Positions 26,420 to 35,246 are shown, numbered from the stretch's first letter. The stretch is DNA of 64,000 bases from Poseidonibacter lekithochrous (GCF_018861145.1 NZ_JAHKQT010000017.1:1-64000); one strand, 5' to 3'. Made by a program: numbers and translations. Notes: a model not told the origin generated them from the sequence alone.

Positions 26420-27334
26420 ATCGAAGCTATCTTATCTGTATTACCAATTTATTTTTTTATTTTATTAGGTTTTACCGCTAAAAAAATCTTTGATGAGCAA
26501 ATTAATGAAAGAACTTTAGTTCTTTTATCTCTTTACTTTTTTCAACCTATCTTAATATTTTGGGGATTAACTAAAGCTCCTATTGATTATGCTTTTATTG
26601 CCTCGCCTTTAGTTTATTTGGCAATTGTTCTAATTTCATTGGTAATACTTCTGTTAGTTAATAAAAAAATATTTAAAACAAGACAAGACCAATCTATATA
26701 TTTAGCAACTGCTTTAGTTGGAAATACAGGAAACCTTGGAATTCCATTGGGAATTGCACTTTTTGGTATGGCTTCTGTACCTTATACAAGTATTATAAAT
26801 ATTGCAAATATTTTCTTTATTTATATTTTCTCTGTTTATTTTTTTGCAAGAGAGCAATTTTCACTAAAAGAAGCAATCTTTTCAATTCTAAAAATACCTG
26901 GAATTTGGTTTGCTTTTTTAGCTTTATTGGTTAATTATAGCGGTGTGGGAATAAATAAAAATATATATACTGCACTTGAAATGGGAGCATATGCTTCTAT
27001 GGTTATTCAGCTATTAATTTTCGGAATGTATTTATCAAAAATAAAAATAAAAGCCATGCCTTGGTATTCATCTTTACATATAAGTTTTGTTAAGCATATT
27101 TTCTTACCATTATTTGGTATTTTTGTAATATTGTATTTTACTAATTTAAACGCTTATGTGGCCTCTATTTTAATTATGGAGCTAATGGTACCACTTGCAG
27201 TTAATAATGTGAATTTAGCTGCTTTATATAACTGTAAACCCTATGATGTTACCGCTTCAATTTTAATATCATCTATAATCTTTGTTGTTTTCTTATATCC
27301 TTATATTCAAATTATTGAATATTTTATTAAATAG
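26420..27334 (+). CDS. AEC-family (auxin efflux carrier-like) transporter, probable ATC start
   Basis: A membrane protein of the AEC/MdcF family, transporters of organic acids and related anions. Coding similarity to the family begins at IEAILSVLPIYFFILLGF, about 66 codons ahead of the first TTG (26618). No ATG, GTG or TTG occurs between the upstream in-frame stop (26390) and 26618. The most plausible start is ATC at 26420, eight bases after AGGA; this gives 304 residues, the usual family length, with about ten hydrophobic segments and the motif TALVGNTGNLGIPLG. Alternatively the start codon has been lost and the gene is silent. It is followed after 8 bases by asnB. Confidence 0.75.
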   Translation: MEAILSVLPIYFFILLGFTAKKIFDEQINERTLVLLSLYFFQPILIFWGLTKAPIDYAFIASPLVYLAIVLISLVILLLVNKKIFKTRQDQSIYLATALVGNTGNLGIPLGIALFGMASVPYTSIINIANIFFIYIFSVYFFAREQFSLKEAIFSILKIPGIWFAFLALLVNYSGVGINKNIYTALEMGAYASMVIQLLIFGMYLSKIKIKAMPWYSSLHISFVKHIFLPLFGIFVILYFTNLNAYVASILIMELMVPLAVNNVNLAALYNCKPYDVTASILISSIIFVVFLYPYIQIIEYFIK

Positions 27335-27342
27335 GTTTTATT

Positions 27343-29133
27343 ATGTGTGGAATATTAGGTACAAATTTTTTATCAAATAACTTCAAGCAATCTCTTGAAC
27401 TTTTAAATAATAGAGGACCGGACTATCAAAAAAGTGTAAAAATTAATGAGAAAGAGTTTGGACATACAAGATTAGCAATTATTGACTTAGACCAAGAAGC
27501 TAATCAACCTATGGTTTTTGATAATATTTTGATTGTTTTTAATGGTGAGATTTATAACTATAAACAGTTAATAATTGATGAGCAATTAGAGTGTAAAACT
27601 GCTTCTGATACTGAAGTTATAATAAGACTTTATCAAAAATATGAAACAGATTTTTTAAATAAATTAAATGGAATGTTTTCTTTTTGCCTTTATGATATGA
27701 AAAAAGAGAAGTATTTTTGTGCAAGAGATAGATATGGGAAGAAACCATTTTTTTACTATTTTAAAAATAATAAGTTTATCTTTGCTTCTTCTATTAAATC
27801 TATACTAAAACTACTTGATAAAAAACCCAATTTAAATAAAGTAGCTGTAAATAAATACCTACAATATTTTGTTTCTTATGGAGAAGATACTTTTTATCAA
27901 AATATATTAAAACTAGAAGCTGCTACTTATCTTACATATGAGCCTTTAAAGTCAAATGAGTTAGTTAAAAAAAGATTTTATAAAATAAACACCTATAAAA
28001 AAATTAAAGATGAAAGTATTGCTTTAAAAGATATAGAAGAGCTTTTATTTAAAAGTGTAGAAAGTAGATTAGTTGGAGATGTTGAAGTTGCTTCACTTTT
28101 AAGTGGGGGAATTGATAGTTCATTAATCTCTGCACTTTATACAAAAATATCAGGAAAAAGAATAAATACCTTTTCAGTTGGTTATGACGAATATAAAAAC
28201 TATTGTGAGTTAGATTATGCGAAAATAACTGCAAAACATATTAATTCAAATCATCATCCAGTAATAATTGGCAAAAAAGAGTATATAGATAACTTTCATG
28301 ATACTTTAGATGCACTTGAAGAACCTCATGGTGATAGTGCGGCTATTCCTTTAAATATTTTATCCCAAAGAATTCATCAAAGTGGAATAAAAACTGTTTT
28401 ATCAGGGGAAGGAAGTGATGAAATATTCTTAGGTTATGATAACTATGCTAAGTTTTTAAAATATTATGAGTTTGAAAAGACACTATCAAGTGGCCAAAAT
28501 GAGTTTTTAAATACAATAATTTCTGCCTTACAAAACAACACTAAAGAGAGTGAATATTTAAGACGAATTGTAAAAAAGCAAACTTTATATAATTCATTTG
28601 GCGAGATTTATACTGATATACAAAGAAAGAAACTTTTTTCTAAAGTACCAAGTTATAAAACTGAGAAACCTAAAAATGATCCAGTTGATTGGATGAGTTA
28701 TATTGATTTAAAAATATGGCTAGGAGAATCACTTTTATCCAAAGTTGATAGAATTTCTATGAGAAATTCACTTGAAGTTCGAACTCCTTTTTTAGATTTT
28801 AATTTAGTTAATTATATGTTCTCAATTGAATCTTCTATAAAAGTTGGAAATACTAATAAATATTTATTAAAAAAAATTGCAGCTAAATATATACCTGAAA
28901 CTATTATAAATAGAACAAAAAAAGGTTTTAATTCACCCTTTAACGAATGGTTAAATGAAGAATATGGAAATTCAATACTAGATATAGTAATTGATGTAAA
29001 TAATACAACTAAATTATTTAATGAAGTGTATATTAGGCATATTTATGAACTCTCTTTACAAAGAAAATTTAAACAACATTTTTATTCTTTATTTATATTT
29101 TCTTTGTGGTTTAAAAAAGAGTATATATCTTAA
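27343..29133 (+). CDS. asnB: Glutamine-hydrolysing asparagine synthase
   Basis: A 596-residue class II amidotransferase that makes asparagine from aspartate, ATP and glutamine. Cys2 is the glutaminase nucleophile (MCGILGTNF). The glutaminase domain has NNRGPDYQ and FNGEIYNY; the synthase domain has the PP-loop SLLSGGIDSSLISALY near residue 250 and SGEGSDEIFLGYD. Relatives also occur in surface-polysaccharide clusters, but no such genes are nearby, so plain asparagine synthesis is the simplest reading. It lies directly after the AEC transporter. Confidence 0.92.
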   Translation: MCGILGTNFLSNNFKQSLELLNNRGPDYQKSVKINEKEFGHTRLAIIDLDQEANQPMVFDNILIVFNGEIYNYKQLIIDEQLECKTASDTEVIIRLYQKYETDFLNKLNGMFSFCLYDMKKEKYFCARDRYGKKPFFYYFKNNKFIFASSIKSILKLLDKKPNLNKVAVNKYLQYFVSYGEDTFYQNILKLEAATYLTYEPLKSNELVKKRFYKINTYKKIKDESIALKDIEELLFKSVESRLVGDVEVASLLSGGIDSSLISALYTKISGKRINTFSVGYDEYKNYCELDYAKITAKHINSNHHPVIIGKKEYIDNFHDTLDALEEPHGDSAAIPLNILSQRIHQSGIKTVLSGEGSDEIFLGYDNYAKFLKYYEFEKTLSSGQNEFLNTIISALQNNTKESEYLRRIVKKQTLYNSFGEIYTDIQRKKLFSKVPSYKTEKPKNDPVDWMSYIDLKIWLGESLLSKVDRISMRNSLEVRTPFLDFNLVNYMFSIESSIKVGNTNKYLLKKIAAKYIPETIINRTKKGFNSPFNEWLNEEYGNSILDIVIDVNNTTKLFNEVYIRHIYELSLQRKFKQHFYSLFIFSLWFKKEYIS

Positions 29134-29190
29134 GAAACAAAATTGTAAAATCAAAACTTATATAACTTATAATATTTTAAAGAGGATTAT

Positions 29191-29493
29191 ATGACAGTAT
29201 TAATACCAGTTGATTCAACTTCTAGAGATGAATGTGTTATTGCTTCAATTGAAGAAAATAAATCTTGGGCTTTTGTAAAATTAGACGGCGGTAAAATAGC
29301 TAGTATTGAATTTGTAGATAGAAGAGAAGATATTTTAGAATGGATTGATGCAGTAGTTGTTATAAATGACCAAGAGTATGTTTGGCCATTTATGGATGAA
29401 GGAATAATTGCTTTAGTTGCTCCTACTCAAAAAAGCATTGATGAAATTATTGAAGCTTTTTTATTCAAAGACTTACACGATTTTTCAATATAA
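29191..29493 (+). CDS. Conserved-looking 100-residue protein, function unknown
   Basis: A small acidic soluble protein starting TVLIPVDSTSRDECVIASIE and ending FLFKDLHDFSI. The start (IPVD with a following CVIASI) is vaguely like the dinitrogenase cofactor-binding NifX/NifB fold, but I cannot confirm that and there are no nitrogen-fixation genes nearby. AGAGGATTATATG is a good ribosome-binding site. The stop codon abuts the ATG of the bluB-like gene, so the two are cotranscribed. Confidence 0.6.
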   Translation: MTVLIPVDSTSRDECVIASIEENKSWAFVKLDGGKIASIEFVDRREDILEWIDAVVVINDQEYVWPFMDEGIIALVAPTQKSIDEIIEAFLFKDLHDFSI

Positions 29494-30138
29494 ATGATTT
29501 TTAAAAAGAAAGATCAAACTACACTAAATAAGATTATTACTTCACGACGTGATGTTAGAGGTAATAATTTTATAAATAAAAAGATATCACAAAAAAAACT
29601 TTTAAAGATTTTAAACTCTGCACAAAATGCACCTTCTGTTGGTTACTCTCAACCTTGGCGTTTTGTAATTGTTGATGAAGAAAAAAAAGAATTAGTATAT
29701 AAACATTTTAAAAAATCTTATGATAAAAGCAAAGTAAAATTTAAAGATAGAAAAATTTATAACTCTTTAAAACTGGAAGGAATTAAAGAATCCAATATCA
29801 ATATTGCTGTTTATTATAAAAAAAGTAAAAAAGATATTTTAGGACAAACATATATGAAAAGAACAGGAGAATACTCTGTTGTATGCGCAATTTTAAATAT
29901 GTGGTTAACAGCTCGTGCATTAAATATAGGGATGGGTTGGGTTTCTATATTAAAGCCTAAAAAGATAAATAAAATTTTTGATATGAAAAAAGAAGAGCAT
30001 AAATTTATTGCATATTTATGTTTTGGGTATACAAAAGAGTTTTTTGATGAACCTGAATTAAAAAAACTTGGTTGGAAAAAGAAAAAGAAATTAAGTAAAT
30101 TAATTTTAAAAAAGGAAGAAAATGAAGAGAACAATTAG
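29494..30138 (+). CDS. bluB: BluB-like nitroreductase-fold enzyme (5,6-dimethylbenzimidazole synthase family)
   Basis: A 214-residue flavoenzyme. BluB fragments reduced FMN to make 5,6-dimethylbenzimidazole, the lower ligand of cobalamin. Visible are SRRDVRGNNF, the FMN-binding APSVGYSQPWRFVIV, ARALNIGMGWVSI and the C-terminal CFGYTKEFFDEPELKKLGW, the last two being typical of BluB rather than general nitroreductases. A lysine-rich tail follows. It overlaps the start of the next DctP gene by 17 bases. A nitroreductase with another role remains possible. Confidence 0.75.
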   Translation: MIFKKKDQTTLNKIITSRRDVRGNNFINKKISQKKLLKILNSAQNAPSVGYSQPWRFVIVDEEKKELVYKHFKKSYDKSKVKFKDRKIYNSLKLEGIKESNINIAVYYKKSKKDILGQTYMKRTGEYSVVCAILNMWLTARALNIGMGWVSILKPKKINKIFDMKKEEHKFIAYLCFGYTKEFFDEPELKKLGWKKKKKLSKLILKKEENEENN

Positions 30139-31189
30139 TAAATTAGGAGTTACCTCTGTACTTTTAATTGCAATGAGTATAAGCCTTCAGGCAAAAGAAA
30201 AAGTATACAAATTAAAAATGGCAACAACTTGGAGTAAAACTACTACACCATTAATTGATGCTGCTACTAATATGGCAAAACTTGCAGAAGAAATGTCTCA
30301 GGGAAGATTAATGATTAGAGTTGATAGTTCTAATAAACATAAAGCTCCTTTAGGAATTCTGGATATGGTTAAAGGTGGGCAGTATGATATTGGTCATAGT
30401 GCATCTTATTATTGGAAAGGTAAAGATATTAATACTCTACCTTTTACTTCTATGCCTTTTGGTTTAACTGCACCTGAACAATATGCATGGTTTTATTATG
30501 GGGGTGGTTTAGAGTTAATGCAAAAAGTTTACTCTAAACATGGTCTTTTATCTTTTCCTGGAGGAAGTACTGGTGTACAAATGGGTGGATGGTTTAGAAA
30601 TGAAATCAAAACACTTGATGATTTAAAAGGTTTAAAAATGAGAATCCCTGGTTTTGCAGGTGAAATCATGGCTAAACTTGGAGTTCAAGTTACTAATATT
30701 GCTCCAGGTGAACTTTATACTGCACTTGATAGAAATACTATTGATGCATTAGAATGGGTTGGCCCTGCAATGGATATTAAAATGGGATTTCATAAAATTG
30801 CACCATATTATTACACAGGTTGGCATGAACCTGCTTCTGAAATGCAATTTTTAATAAACAAAAAGAAGTTTAATAAATTACCAAAAGATTTACAACAAAT
30901 TATGATAGTTGCAATGAGAGTATCTGCATACGATATGTATATTCAACATTATGATATGAGCGCGCAAGCTTGGGATAAGATGAAAAAAGAACAAGCAAAT
31001 ATTAAAATTAAAACTTTACCAATTCCTGTTATGAATGCTATGAAGAAAGTAAATAAAGAGTTAAGAGTTGAACTTGGAAATGAAAGTCCTATGTTAAAAG
31101 AGATTTTAGATTCTCAAGATGCTTATCAAAAAAAAGTAAGAGAATGGACAAAAATGTCTGATTATTTATATTTAAAAGATAATTTATAA
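30122..31189 (+). CDS. dctP: Orphan TRAP solute-binding protein DctP, copy 2
   Basis: A 355-residue periplasmic binding protein with signal peptide ending SISLQA and mature start KEKVYKLKMATTWSKT. It is closely similar along its whole length to the DctP of the lactate locus, with the same LKGLKMRIPGFAGEI and identical C-terminal WTKMSDYLYLKDNL. AAAAAGGAAGAAAATG precedes the start, inside the end of bluB. No DctQ or DctM gene is adjacent, so it must share a permease encoded elsewhere (perhaps the one at 10.7-12.7 kb) or act as a sensor partner. Confidence 0.9.
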   Translation: MKRTISKLGVTSVLLIAMSISLQAKEKVYKLKMATTWSKTTTPLIDAATNMAKLAEEMSQGRLMIRVDSSNKHKAPLGILDMVKGGQYDIGHSASYYWKGKDINTLPFTSMPFGLTAPEQYAWFYYGGGLELMQKVYSKHGLLSFPGGSTGVQMGGWFRNEIKTLDDLKGLKMRIPGFAGEIMAKLGVQVTNIAPGELYTALDRNTIDALEWVGPAMDIKMGFHKIAPYYYTGWHEPASEMQFLINKKKFNKLPKDLQQIMIVAMRVSAYDMYIQHYDMSAQAWDKMKKEQANIKIKTLPIPVMNAMKKVNKELRVELGNESPMLKEILDSQDAYQKKVREWTKMSDYLYLKDNL

Positions 31190-31193
31190 TTAT

Positions 31194-31227
31194 AAAAAAG
31201 GAAGCTAATCTCTTGGCTCCTTTTTTT
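31194..31227 (+). terminator. Intrinsic terminator after DctP copy 2
   Basis: AAAAAAGGA pairs with TCCTTTTTT and extends through GC/GC with one bulged A; a run of seven T closes it. A good rho-independent terminator separating the two orphan DctP genes. Confidence 0.75.
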
Positions 31228-31259
31228 AACTCTTCTTTAATCAAATATATTCCTTATAA

Positions 31260-31275
31260 TGTTTCATGTGAAACA
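31260..31275. promoter_or_regulatory. parS-like ParB-binding site, copy 1
   Basis: The 16-bp palindrome TGTTTCATGTGAAACA differs at one position from the bacterial parS consensus TGTTTCACGTGAAACA. It lies in the intergenic region between two DctP genes, 100 bases before the second. Confidence 0.75.
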
Positions 31276-31375
31276 TTTATCTTAATTAATACTTTCTTTA
31301 AATATTTAATACATCAATTAAGTAAAATAATACTTATATAAATATATACTCTTCTACATTTATTAAGGAGAGATA

Positions 31376-32443
31376 ATGAGAAAAATGATTACTAAACTTG
31401 GTCTTACATCTGCATTACTTATTGTAATGTCTATGAATGTACAGGCTTCAGAAAAAGTTTATAAATGGAAGTTAGCAACAACATGGGGGAAAACACTTTC
31501 TCCATTAATTGATTCACCAATTAAAATGGCAAAGCTAGTTAAAGAAATGTCAAATGGGAGATTTATTATTAGAGTAGATTCTTCTAATAAACATAAAGCT
31601 CCTTTAGGTATTTTAGATATGGTTAAAGGCGGTCAATATGATATGGGTCACTCAGGTTCATATTATTGGAAAGGTAAAGATATTGATACTTTACCTTTCA
31701 CTACAATGCCTTTTGGTTTAACTGCACCTGAACAATATGCATGGTTTTATTACGGTGGTGGTTTAGAATTAATGCAAAAAGCATATAGTAAACATAAAGT
31801 TTTATCTTTTCCTGGTGGAAATACTGGTGTACAGATGGGTGGATGGTTTAAAAAAGAAATTAATACTTTAGATGATCTAAAAGGTCTTAAAATGAGAATT
31901 GCTGGTTTAGCAGGTGAAATTATGGCTGATTTAGGTGTTGCTGTAACAAATATGGCACCAGGTGAATTATATACTTCTCTTGAAAGAGGAACACTTGATG
32001 CACTTGAATGGGTAGGACCAGGTATGGATATAAAAATGGGATTTCATAAAGTAGCACCTTTTTATTATACAGGTTGGCATGAACCAGCATCTGAAATGCA
32101 GTTTCTTGTTAATCAAAGAGCTTATAATAAATTACCAAAAGATTTAAAAGAAATTTTATTAGTTGCAATGAGAGTTTCAGCATATGATATGTATATTCAA
32201 AATTATGATATGAGCTCAACTGCATGGGATAAAATTAAAACGGATTATCCAAATATTCAGATTAAAACTTTTCCAAAACCTGTTATGGATGAAATGAAAA
32301 AAACAAATAAAAAATTAAGAGATGAAGTATCTAAAAAGAGTTCTTTATTAAAGGAAATTTTAGATTCTCAAGATGCTTACCAAAAGAAAGCTAGAGAGTG
32401 GACAAAAATGTCTGACTATTTATACTTAAAAGATAATCTGTAA
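31376..32443 (+). CDS. dctP: Orphan TRAP solute-binding protein DctP, copy 3
   Basis: A 355-residue periplasmic binding protein, signal peptide ending NVQA, mature start SEKVYKWKLATTWGKT. It is a tandem paralogue of copy 2 with the same overall structure. The gating block reads LKGLKMRIAGLAGEI, with Ala and Leu where the other copies have Pro and Phe, so ligand preference may differ. AAGGAGAGATAATG gives a strong ribosome-binding site and it has its own upstream region of about 150 bases. No permease genes adjoin it. Confidence 0.9.
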   Translation: MRKMITKLGLTSALLIVMSMNVQASEKVYKWKLATTWGKTLSPLIDSPIKMAKLVKEMSNGRFIIRVDSSNKHKAPLGILDMVKGGQYDMGHSGSYYWKGKDIDTLPFTTMPFGLTAPEQYAWFYYGGGLELMQKAYSKHKVLSFPGGNTGVQMGGWFKKEINTLDDLKGLKMRIAGLAGEIMADLGVAVTNMAPGELYTSLERGTLDALEWVGPGMDIKMGFHKVAPFYYTGWHEPASEMQFLVNQRAYNKLPKDLKEILLVAMRVSAYDMYIQNYDMSSTAWDKIKTDYPNIQIKTFPKPVMDEMKKTNKKLRDEVSKKSSLLKEILDSQDAYQKKAREWTKMSDYLYLKDNL

Positions 32444-32460
32444 GAAAGCAGATTATTAAA

Positions 32461-32492
32461 TTTAATTAAGAGCTTTTATGCTCTTAATTAAA
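32461..32492. terminator. Bidirectional terminator between converging genes
   Basis: A perfect 13-bp inverted repeat (TTTAATTAAGAGC / GCTCTTAATTAAA) with a 6-base loop lies between the ends of DctP copy 3 (plus) and the iron-sulfur gene (minus), overlapping the latter's stop. Confidence 0.7.
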
Positions 32493-33225
32493 ATCCTGCA
32501 TTTGGATCAAAACCCATATCTTGCATCCCAAAATCCATTCCTGAATCAAAATTAGAAAAGTTAGGATTTTCATATCCTTTTTGAACTGATATATTTTGTA
32601 GTTGTAATATATCTGCTTTGGGGTCAATACCTTGCGGACATACAAAAGTACATGCGCTACATAAAGTACAATCCCATATTCCTTTATCTTGAATAGAATC
32701 AATTATAGAGCTATTATTTAGGACTTTCTTATCATTTATATATCTCAATGCTCTTGTTAGTGCAAAGGGGCCTAGAAACTCTTTATTTACTTCGTAAACA
32801 GGACATGAACTGTAACAAGCATTACAAAGAATACAATTACTTTGTATGTCAATAAGCTTTGTATCATTTTGAGATATTTCTAGCTCACTATTAGTATCAA
32901 GATATGCTTTAGATTTTTTAATTAAGAATGTTTCATGTGAAACATCTACAACTAAATCCTTAATAACTGTTCTATTTTTTAATGGTTCAATTAAATCATT
33001 TTCATTTATAATAGTTTTACAAGCTAGAACTTCTATTCCATTTACTCTAACAGCACACGAACCACAAACTCCACTTTTGCATCCACATCTAAAAGTTAAA
33101 CTTGCATCACTTATTGATTTTATTTCATTAAGTGCTTGCAATAGATTTGTTTTACTAACAGAAAAAATACTAGTACTTTGATTTTCATGATTTTGTTTAT
33201 TAAATCTTTTTATTTTTATGTTCAT
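32488..33225 (-). CDS. Fumarate reductase/succinate dehydrogenase-like iron-sulfur subunit
   Basis: A 245-residue subunit with a plant-type 2Fe-2S motif (CGCKSGVCGSCAV, later CK) and two cluster motifs, CILCNACYSSCPVY and CTLCSACTFVCPQGI. The second has four cysteines in C-x2-C-x2-C-x3-C spacing, where a standard FrdB/SdhB has the 3Fe-4S pattern C-x5-C-x3-C. It therefore probably carries two 4Fe-4S clusters, as in thiol:fumarate reductase or GlpC-type subunits. The C-terminal tail is Met/Gly/Phe-rich. It overlaps the flavoprotein gene by 4 bases. No membrane anchor gene follows. Confidence 0.85.
   Translation of the reverse strand: MNIKIKRFNKQNHENQSTSIFSVSKTNLLQALNEIKSISDASLTFRCGCKSGVCGSCAVRVNGIEVLACKTIINENDLIEPLKNRTVIKDLVVDVSHETFLIKKSKAYLDTNSELEISQNDTKLIDIQSNCILCNACYSSCPVYEVNKEFLGPFALTRALRYINDKKVLNNSSIIDSIQDKGIWDCTLCSACTFVCPQGIDPKADILQLQNISVQKGYENPNFSNFDSGMDFGMQDMGFDPNAGF
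32929..32944. promoter_or_regulatory. parS-like ParB-binding site, copy 2
   Basis: TGTTTCATGTGAAACA, identical to the copy at 31260, lies within the coding region of the iron-sulfur subunit, where it encodes Val-Ser-His-Glu-Thr on the minus strand. Confidence 0.75.
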
Positions 33226-34826
33226 AATACATCCTCAAAAGATAGAATTAATTTATTATCAACCTTTTTTATAAGAGAGTTTTTTTCATATGATTTTGAT
33301 TCTTCTGGATAATCATCTCTATAATGTGCACCACGACTTTCTTTTCTATTTTTTGCAGTCTTGGCAATTACTTCAGCAATTTCTATCATATTTAAAAATT
33401 CGAGAAAATCTACTAAGTTTTTATTATATTCAATTGATTTATCTAATATTCCCATCTTTGGAATTTTACTTTTTATCTCATCTAACTTATTAATTACTAA
33501 TTGTAAATTTTCTTCATTTCTAAAAAGACCTACATTATCAAAAAATAGTTTTCCTAAATACTCTTTACTTTCATAAAAATTTATTTCATTTGTATAAGTG
33601 TATATTTCTTTTATATACTGTTTTTGCTTTTTAAATTCATTGCTTTCTTTATCTTTATTATTCTTTATTTCTTTAGCATTATTTGATGCATTTACTCCAG
33701 CAACTTTTCCAAATATAACTATTTCTAGTAATGAGTTCCCACCTAGTCTATTTGCTCCATGAATTGAAGCTTGTGCAACTTCACCACAAGCATATAAAGA
33801 GTTTATATTTGTATTAGAATTTATATCAGTTTTTATTCCGCCCATTGAATAATGTGCAGCTGGATTTATAGGTAAAAGTTCATGTTCTAGTTTAATATTC
33901 GAAAACTCTAAAGCCAATCTTTTTTCTTGAGGCATTAGACTATTTATCTTTTCAAGTCCTAAATGTCTTAAATCTAAATATACTTTTTCGTTGTTTTTAA
34001 TCTTTTTGTAAATTGCTCGAGCAACTTCATCTCTGGGTTTTAGTTCATCTACAAATCGTTTTTCATTTTGATCAAGTAAATATCCACCCTCACCTCTAGC
34101 ACTTTCACTTACTAGAATATTACTATTTACAAGTGCAGTTGGGTGAAATTGTACAAACTCTATATTTGATAGATTCACTCCTGCATTTAAAGAAACTGCT
34201 AAACCATCAGCAGTATTTGAAAAAGAGTTAGTTGTAAAATTTGTGTAAATTCCTGCATAACCACCAGTTGCTAGAATTGTACTCTTTGCTTTAAACTCCT
34301 TTACAATACCTTCAATGATATCAAAAGCTATTACTCCTAAACAAACATTATTATCAATGATTAACTCTAGTAAAATATGTTCATTTAAAAATTCAACATC
34401 ATTTTTAATACACTGGTCAAATAAAGTATGAACTATTTTTAATCCTGTGTAATCACTTGAATAACAAGTTCTTATTTTCTTTGTACCACCAAATTTTCTT
34501 TGTGCAATTTTACTATTCTTATTTTTTGTAAAAGGTACCCCTATTTTGTCAAGCCATAAAATAGTGTCTTTAGCATTTTTACACATGAAGTTTATATTCT
34601 CTTTATTTGCTAAGCCACAAGATGCTTTATATGTATCTTGTGTATGAATATCAACACTATCATCATCTTCATATAAAACTGCATTTATTCCACCTTGTGC
34701 TTGAACTGTTTGTGAATGAGTTGGATATGTTTTTGAAAGAATTGCTACTTTTAATCCATTTTCTTTAGCATTTAAGGCAGCAGTTAATCCTGCTGCTCCA
34801 GAACCTATAATTAAGACATCATACAT
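33222..34826 (-). CDS. Fumarate reductase/succinate dehydrogenase-like flavoprotein subunit
   Basis: A 534-residue FAD protein. The N-terminal dinucleotide motif IIGSGAAGLTAALNA, the FAD-attachment-region block HSQTVQAQGGINAVL, the substrate region FHPTALVNS and ESARGEGGYLLD, and the C-terminal HYSMGGIKTD and HGANRLGGNSLLE match the FrdA/SdhA family. L-aspartate oxidase is a relative of similar size, but the coupled iron-sulfur gene favours a succinate/fumarate type enzyme. It lies one base after the Phd-like gene. Confidence 0.85.
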   Translation of the reverse strand: MYDVLIIGSGAAGLTAALNAKENGLKVAILSKTYPTHSQTVQAQGGINAVLYEDDDSVDIHTQDTYKASCGLANKENINFMCKNAKDTILWLDKIGVPFTKNKNSKIAQRKFGGTKKIRTCYSSDYTGLKIVHTLFDQCIKNDVEFLNEHILLELIIDNNVCLGVIAFDIIEGIVKEFKAKSTILATGGYAGIYTNFTTNSFSNTADGLAVSLNAGVNLSNIEFVQFHPTALVNSNILVSESARGEGGYLLDQNEKRFVDELKPRDEVARAIYKKIKNNEKVYLDLRHLGLEKINSLMPQEKRLALEFSNIKLEHELLPINPAAHYSMGGIKTDINSNTNINSLYACGEVAQASIHGANRLGGNSLLEIVIFGKVAGVNASNNAKEIKNNKDKESNEFKKQKQYIKEIYTYTNEINFYESKEYLGKLFFDNVGLFRNEENLQLVINKLDEIKSKIPKMGILDKSIEYNKNLVDFLEFLNMIEIAEVIAKTAKNRKESRGAHYRDDYPEESKSYEKNSLIKKVDNKLILSFEDVL

Positions 34827-34827
34827 G

Positions 34828-35232
34828 CTATTCCCAGAAATCTTTTAATTGTTCTTCTTTTTTTATTACAGTTTTCTTTGGTAACTCTAAATCTAATTGT
34901 TCAATCTGAGCTAGTGCATCTTGTAAATCATCACTATTTATTTCATCAATATCTTCTATTGTTGAATCTTCTGTGTTTTCCTTTAAATTTAGATTCTCTT
35001 CTTTTGTAATTACTTTAGGTTTTGTCTTTACTTTTTCTTTCAATTCTAAATAGTCGCTTATTAGTTCTTCATATTTTTGAAAATCCATAAGCATAAAGCT
35101 AGGTTTACCATCTCGTAAAATTACAGCTTTATCTATCTCTTTTTTAGAAATCTTATCAAAAACCATTTTACTTTTTCTGATTAACTCTGTTGAAGAAAAC
35201 ATTTCATTTGATCTGTATTGTAGTAAATCCAT
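34828..35232 (-). CDS. Phd/YefM antitoxin-like protein with acidic tail, no toxin partner
   Basis: A 134-residue protein. Residues 10-60 match the Phd/YefM DNA-binding antitoxin pattern (SSTELIRKSKMVFDKI, AVILRDGKPSFMLMDFQKYEEL). The remainder is an acidic Glu/Lys/Asp-rich, probably disordered tail ending LKDFWE. No RelE/Doc-type toxin is adjacent; instead the flavoprotein gene follows after one base. It could be a stand-alone transcription regulator of this operon. Direct repeats GTATTATA lie just upstream of its start. Confidence 0.75.
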   Translation of the reverse strand: MDLLQYRSNEMFSSTELIRKSKMVFDKISKKEIDKAVILRDGKPSFMLMDFQKYEELISDYLELKEKVKTKPKVITKEENLNLKENTEDSTIEDIDEINSDDLQDALAQIEQLDLELPKKTVIKKEEQLKDFWE

Positions 35233-35246
35233 TTAAACTCCTATAC

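Noticed and set aside
34828-35232. Complete toxin-antitoxin module
   Set aside because: The antitoxin-like gene has no toxin neighbour; the adjacent genes are a flavoprotein and phoH.
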